Assembly (NCBI GenBank): GCA_024636575.1
Contig: JAGXGU010000111.1
Coordinates: 1 to 7,657 of the forward strand
Direction of reading: 5' to 3'
DNA: 7,657 nt
From: Altererythrobacter sp.
GTDB lineage: Bacteria; Pseudomonadota; Alphaproteobacteria; Sphingomonadales; Sphingomonadaceae
A program made the position numbers and the translations under genes. Positions 5,462 to 7,657 of the stretch are shown one piece after another. A model generated the notes under the pieces. That model ran no database searches, was not told the DNA's origin, and worked only from the letters and a program-made list of their open reading frames with translations. The stretch's first letter is position 1. The number at the start of each line of letters is the position of its first letter.

Positions 5462-6634
5462 TTACGCCGCCTCTTCCTTCTTCTTCTTGCCCGAACCGGA
5501 AACCACGCGGACCGGTTCCTTGCGGCCTTCGACCACGTCCTTGTCGATCACGATTTCGGTAACGCCATCCATATCGGGCAGGTCGAACATCGTGTCGAGC
5601 AGCAACCCTTCCACGATCGAGCGCAATCCGCGCGCGCCGGTTTTACGCAGGATCGCCTTTTCCGCGATGGTTTCCAGCGCGTCCTGGGTGAAGGTGAGCT
5701 CGACATCTTCCAACTCGAACAGCTTGGCATATTGCTTGGCCAGTGCGTTCTTCGGCTCGCTAAGGATTTTCACCAGCGCTTCGACATCCAGATCGCGGAG
5801 GGACGCGATCACCGGCAAGCGGCCGACGAATTCCGGGATCAGGCCGAATTTCAGCAGATCTTCGGGTTCGGCTTTCTCCAGCAATTCGCCCACCCGGCGT
5901 TTGTCCGGATCGGCGACATGCGCGCCAAAGCCGATCGAACGTTTCTGCAAACGGTCGGCAATGATCTTGTCCAATCCGGAGAACGCGCCGCCGCAGATGA
6001 ACAGGATGTTGGTAGTGTCTACCTGCAGGAATTCCTGCTGGGGATGCTTGCGGCCGCCCTGCGGTGGGACAGAGGCAGTGGTGCCTTCCATCAGCTTGAG
6101 CAGGGCCTGCTGCACGCCTTCACCCGATACGTCACGCGTGATGCTGGGGTTTTCCGCCTTGCGGGTGATCTTGTCGATTTCGTCGATATAGACGATCCCG
6201 TGCTGCGCCTTGTCGACATTATAGTCGGAAGACTGGAGCAATTTCAGGATGATGTTCTCGACATCCTCGCCCACATAACCCGCTTCGGTCAGCGTGGTGG
6301 CATCGGCCATGGTGAACGGCACATCGAACGTGCGCGCCAGCGTCTGCGCGAGCAGGGTCTTGCCGCAGCCGGTCGGGCCAACAAGCAGGATGTTCGATTT
6401 CGCAAGCTCGACATCGCCGGCCTTGCCGCCATGCTTGAGCCGCTTGTAATGATTATGGACGGCAACCGACAGCACGCGCTTGGCGCGGTCTTGCCCGATC
6501 ACATAATCGTTCAGCGTCGTGAAGATATCCCTCGGCGTGGGAACGTCGCCATCCTTGCGCCCGGCGATACCCGCCTTGGTCTCTTCACGGATGATGTCGT
6601 TGCACAATTCAACGCATTCGTCGCAAATGAACAC
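5462..6634 (-). CDS. clpX: ATP-dependent Clp protease ATP-binding subunit ClpX, 5' end cut off by an in-frame stop
   Basis: ClpX is the AAA+ unfoldase that feeds substrates to ClpP. From the GTG at 6632-6634 the open frame has 390 residues; relatives have about 423. All core parts are present, numbered here from that GTG: Walker A GPTGCGKT (86-93), pore loop GYVG (119-122), Walker B IVYIDEID (147-154), RKH loop (195-197), ClpP-binding IGF loop (234-236), arginine finger in EFVGRLP (268-274) and sensor 2 GARGLR (333-338). Only two zinc-binding cysteines (C4 and C7) remain; the other two are upstream of the GTG, beyond reach unless the TGA at 6716-6718 is read through or is an error. The GTG has only AGGT six bases upstream. 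With an intact frame the true start would be the ATG at 6731-6733. The gene is downstream of clpP in the same direction. Confidence 0.93.
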   Translation of the reverse strand: MFICDECVELCNDIIREETKAGIAGRKDGDVPTPRDIFTTLNDYVIGQDRAKRVLSVAVHNHYKRLKHGGKAGDVELAKSNILLVGPTGCGKTLLAQTLARTFDVPFTMADATTLTEAGYVGEDVENIILKLLQSSDYNVDKAQHGIVYIDEIDKITRKAENPSITRDVSGEGVQQALLKLMEGTTASVPPQGGRKHPQQEFLQVDTTNILFICGGAFSGLDKIIADRLQKRSIGFGAHVADPDKRRVGELLEKAEPEDLLKFGLIPEFVGRLPVIASLRDLDVEALVKILSEPKNALAKQYAKLFELEDVELTFTQDALETIAEKAILRKTGARGLRSIVEGLLLDTMFDLPDMDGVTEIVIDKDVVEGRKEPVRVVSGSGKKKKEEAA

Positions 6635-6733
6635 AGTCGGACCTGCGATCAGTTTGCGTACTTCATGCTGCGACTTGCCGCAAAAGCTGCAGTAAAGTGT
6701 ACTCTTGGAGTCGGTTCAGCTCAATTTGGTCAT
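6635..6733 (-). other. clpX: Detached N-terminal coding segment of clpX with an in-frame TGA
   Basis: Reading down from the ATG at 6731-6733 gives MTKLS, then TGA (6716-6718), then TDSKSTLYCSFCGKSQ and on, in the same frame, into the annotated clpX frame. This is the usual ClpX start, where codon 6 is normally glycine; one base change, GGA to TGA, explains it, and no insertion or deletion is needed. The segment carries C15 and C18, the first pair of the four-cysteine zinc site (C15, C18, C37, C40). The whole frame from 6733 has 423 codons before the stop, which is the normal family length. Confidence 0.9.
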
Positions 6734-6786
6734 ATCCCATGTTCCCGAATCCCCGCACCATACCAGAGGGCGTGGATACTTTCGAC

Positions 6787-6815
6787 TGTATAGCCGGTTG
6801 GCTGATAATCAACAT
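6787..6815 (-). promoter_or_regulatory. Possible clpX promoter
   Basis: On the minus strand TATACA (6792-6787) is a good -10 hexamer. The -35 is poor: TTGATT (6812-6807) is only 14 bases away, and ATGTTG (6815-6810) has the right 17-base spacing but a weak match. It would put the start near 6780, about 45 bases before the original clpX ATG. No heat-shock type pair was found here. Confidence 0.3.
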
Positions 6816-6852
6816 CTAGGGCTACCATAGGCCGTCTTACGGACAGCTGAAG

Positions 6853-6866
6853 CAGCAAGGTTGCTG
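6853..6866. repeat. Perfect 14-base inverted repeat between clpP and clpX
   Basis: CAGCAA-GG-TTGCTG is a perfect inverted repeat with 6-base arms in the clpP-clpX gap, about 40 bases upstream of the possible clpX promoter. It looks operator-like, but no known binding site is recognised. Confidence 0.4.
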
Positions 6867-6885
6867 AAATACTACAGTTACAATA

Positions 6886-6914
6886 TCCCGCCGCGAGACT
6901 CGGCTCGGGCGGGA
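6886..6914 (-). terminator. Stem-loop just after clpP
   Basis: TCCCGCC (6886-6892) pairs with GGCGGGA (6908-6914), and CGAG (6894-6897) with CTCG (6904-6907), with one bulged base and a 6-base loop. It begins 23 bases after the clpP stop. On the minus strand it is followed by TATTG, not a real T run, so it is either a leaky terminator or a processing or stability element between clpP and clpX. The rest of the 303-base stretch from 6635 to 6937 holds the detached clpX start, the possible promoter and the inverted repeat listed separately. Confidence 0.5.
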
Positions 6915-6937
6915 CTTTATTGAATTTTCGGCTCGGA

Positions 6938-7642
6938 TTACTCCGGCGCGCCGCCTGAACCCTTGTCATCCTTGGGTTCCTCACCTTCGGGACGGGTTTC
7001 GAAAACCTTGTCTACCAGGCCGAATTTCATCGCTTCGTCTGCTTCCAGGAAAGTATCCCGGTCCATCGCCTTCTCGATTTCCTCGAGAGTCTTGCCGGTA
7101 TATTTCACGTAGAGCGCATTCATGCTCGCCTTGATCCGCAGGATTTCGCGGGCCTGAATCTCGATATCCGATGCCATGCCGCGCGCACCGCCGGAAGGCT
7201 GGTGGATCATGATTCGCGCGTTCGGCAGCGCAACCCGCATGCCCGGCTCACCCGCGGCGAGCAGGAAGCTGCCCATGCTGGCAGCCTGGCCCATGCAGAC
7301 CGTGGAAACCCGCGGCTTGATGTACTGCATCGTGTCATGGATCGCCATGCCAGCGGTCACCACGCCGCCGGGCGAGTTGATGTACATCGAAATCGGCTTC
7401 GATGGGTTCTCGCTTTCGAGGAACAGCAGCTGCGCTGTGATTAGCGATGCCATGCCATCTTCAACCTGCCCGGTGACGAACACGATGCGTTCGCGCAACA
7501 GGCGGCTGAAAATATCAAAGCTGCGTTCACCCCGGCTGGTCTGTTCGACCACCATCGGCACCAATGCGCCGGTGACCGGGTCTTGAGTAAACTGGCCCTG
7601 CGTGCCGTAAGTTTCGCCGGAAGTGCCGAACAGATCGATCAT
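6938..7642 (-). CDS. clpP: ATP-dependent Clp protease proteolytic subunit ClpP
   Basis: ClpP forms the 14-subunit serine protease chamber that degrades proteins delivered by ClpX or ClpA in the cytoplasm. The 234-residue product has the catalytic triad Ser122 (GQAASMGSF), His147 (MIHQPSG) and Asp196 (DRDTF); the spacings of 25 and 49 residues match E. coli ClpP. The N-terminal 25 residues look like the removable propeptide, with ALVPMVVEQTSRGERSFDI (26-44) starting at the same place as the mature E. coli enzyme. The C-terminal tail (about 216-234) is acidic, Gly/Pro-rich and probably disordered. The ATG at 7640-7642 is supported by AAAGGA a few bases upstream (about 7648-7653). Its promoter would be beyond the right edge. 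clpX follows 204 bases downstream (measured to the ATG at 6733) in the same direction. Confidence 0.96.
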   Translation of the reverse strand: MIDLFGTSGETYGTQGQFTQDPVTGALVPMVVEQTSRGERSFDIFSRLLRERIVFVTGQVEDGMASLITAQLLFLESENPSKPISMYINSPGGVVTAGMAIHDTMQYIKPRVSTVCMGQAASMGSFLLAAGEPGMRVALPNARIMIHQPSGGARGMASDIEIQAREILRIKASMNALYVKYTGKTLEEIEKAMDRDTFLEADEAMKFGLVDKVFETRPEGEEPKDDKGSGGAPE

Positions 7643-7657
7643 GGGATTCCTTTAGTC

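Noticed and set aside
6716..6718. TGA in clpX as a selenocysteine codon
   Set aside because: The family residue at this position is ordinarily glycine in a flexible N-terminus, with no catalytic or redox role, and I see no convincing SECIS-like hairpin directly downstream.
5732..6793. 353-residue plus-strand open frame opposite clpX
   Set aside because: It is the antisense shadow of clpX coding sequence in GC-rich DNA; its protein has no recognisable domain and clpX motifs on the other strand are unmistakable.
6730..6984. 84-residue minus-strand frame between clpP and clpX
   Set aside because: It overlaps the 3' end of clpP in another frame, runs through the stem-loop and has no recognisable features or ribosome site.

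Overview
The window reads as ordinary chromosome of a GC-rich alphaproteobacterium. The RpoH, ClpX and ClpP sequences look like those of Sphingomonadales, probably the Erythrobacteraceae (Erythrobacter/Altererythrobacter type). That placement is from memory of the families and was not searched. I see no mobile elements, tRNA or rRNA genes, or CRISPR arrays.

Layout, plus strand: the 3' part of an RluA/RluD-family pseudouridine synthase (to 550); rpoH, the heat-shock sigma factor (664-1569), closed by a textbook terminator (1593-1627); then a tightly packed run of mtgA (1666-2334), a zinc-type cation diffusion facilitator (2340-3269), an ECF sigma factor (3266-3850) and its membrane anti-sigma factor (3847-4587). 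The CDF/sigma and sigma/anti-sigma junctions are both 4-base ATGA overlaps. A separately promoted, secreted fasciclin (FAS1) protein follows (4689-5255) with its own terminator. Layout, minus strand: clpX (5462-6634) and clpP (6938-7642), convergent with the fasciclin gene.

Two points stand out. First, clpX has an in-frame TGA (6716-6718) at codon 6 of its normal reading frame. The family-typical N-terminus, including the first two zinc-binding cysteines, is still readable in the same frame on both sides of the stop. Either the base is wrong or this strain makes an altered ClpX. Second, ECF sigma factor, RskA-like anti-sigma factor and FAS1 protein together resemble the mycobacterial SigK-RskA-MPT70/MPT83 system. 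The intergenic region before the fasciclin gene contains a good candidate ECF promoter (GCATCC, 16 bases, CGTAAC) with a perfect inverted repeat in its spacer. Here the sigma/anti-sigma pair is also translationally tied to a metal exporter and sits behind a peptidoglycan glycosyltransferase, which suggests an envelope or metal stress circuit.

Functionally the window gathers stress and proteostasis genes: heat-shock sigma factor, ECF envelope response, metal efflux, cell-wall synthesis, and the ClpXP protease.
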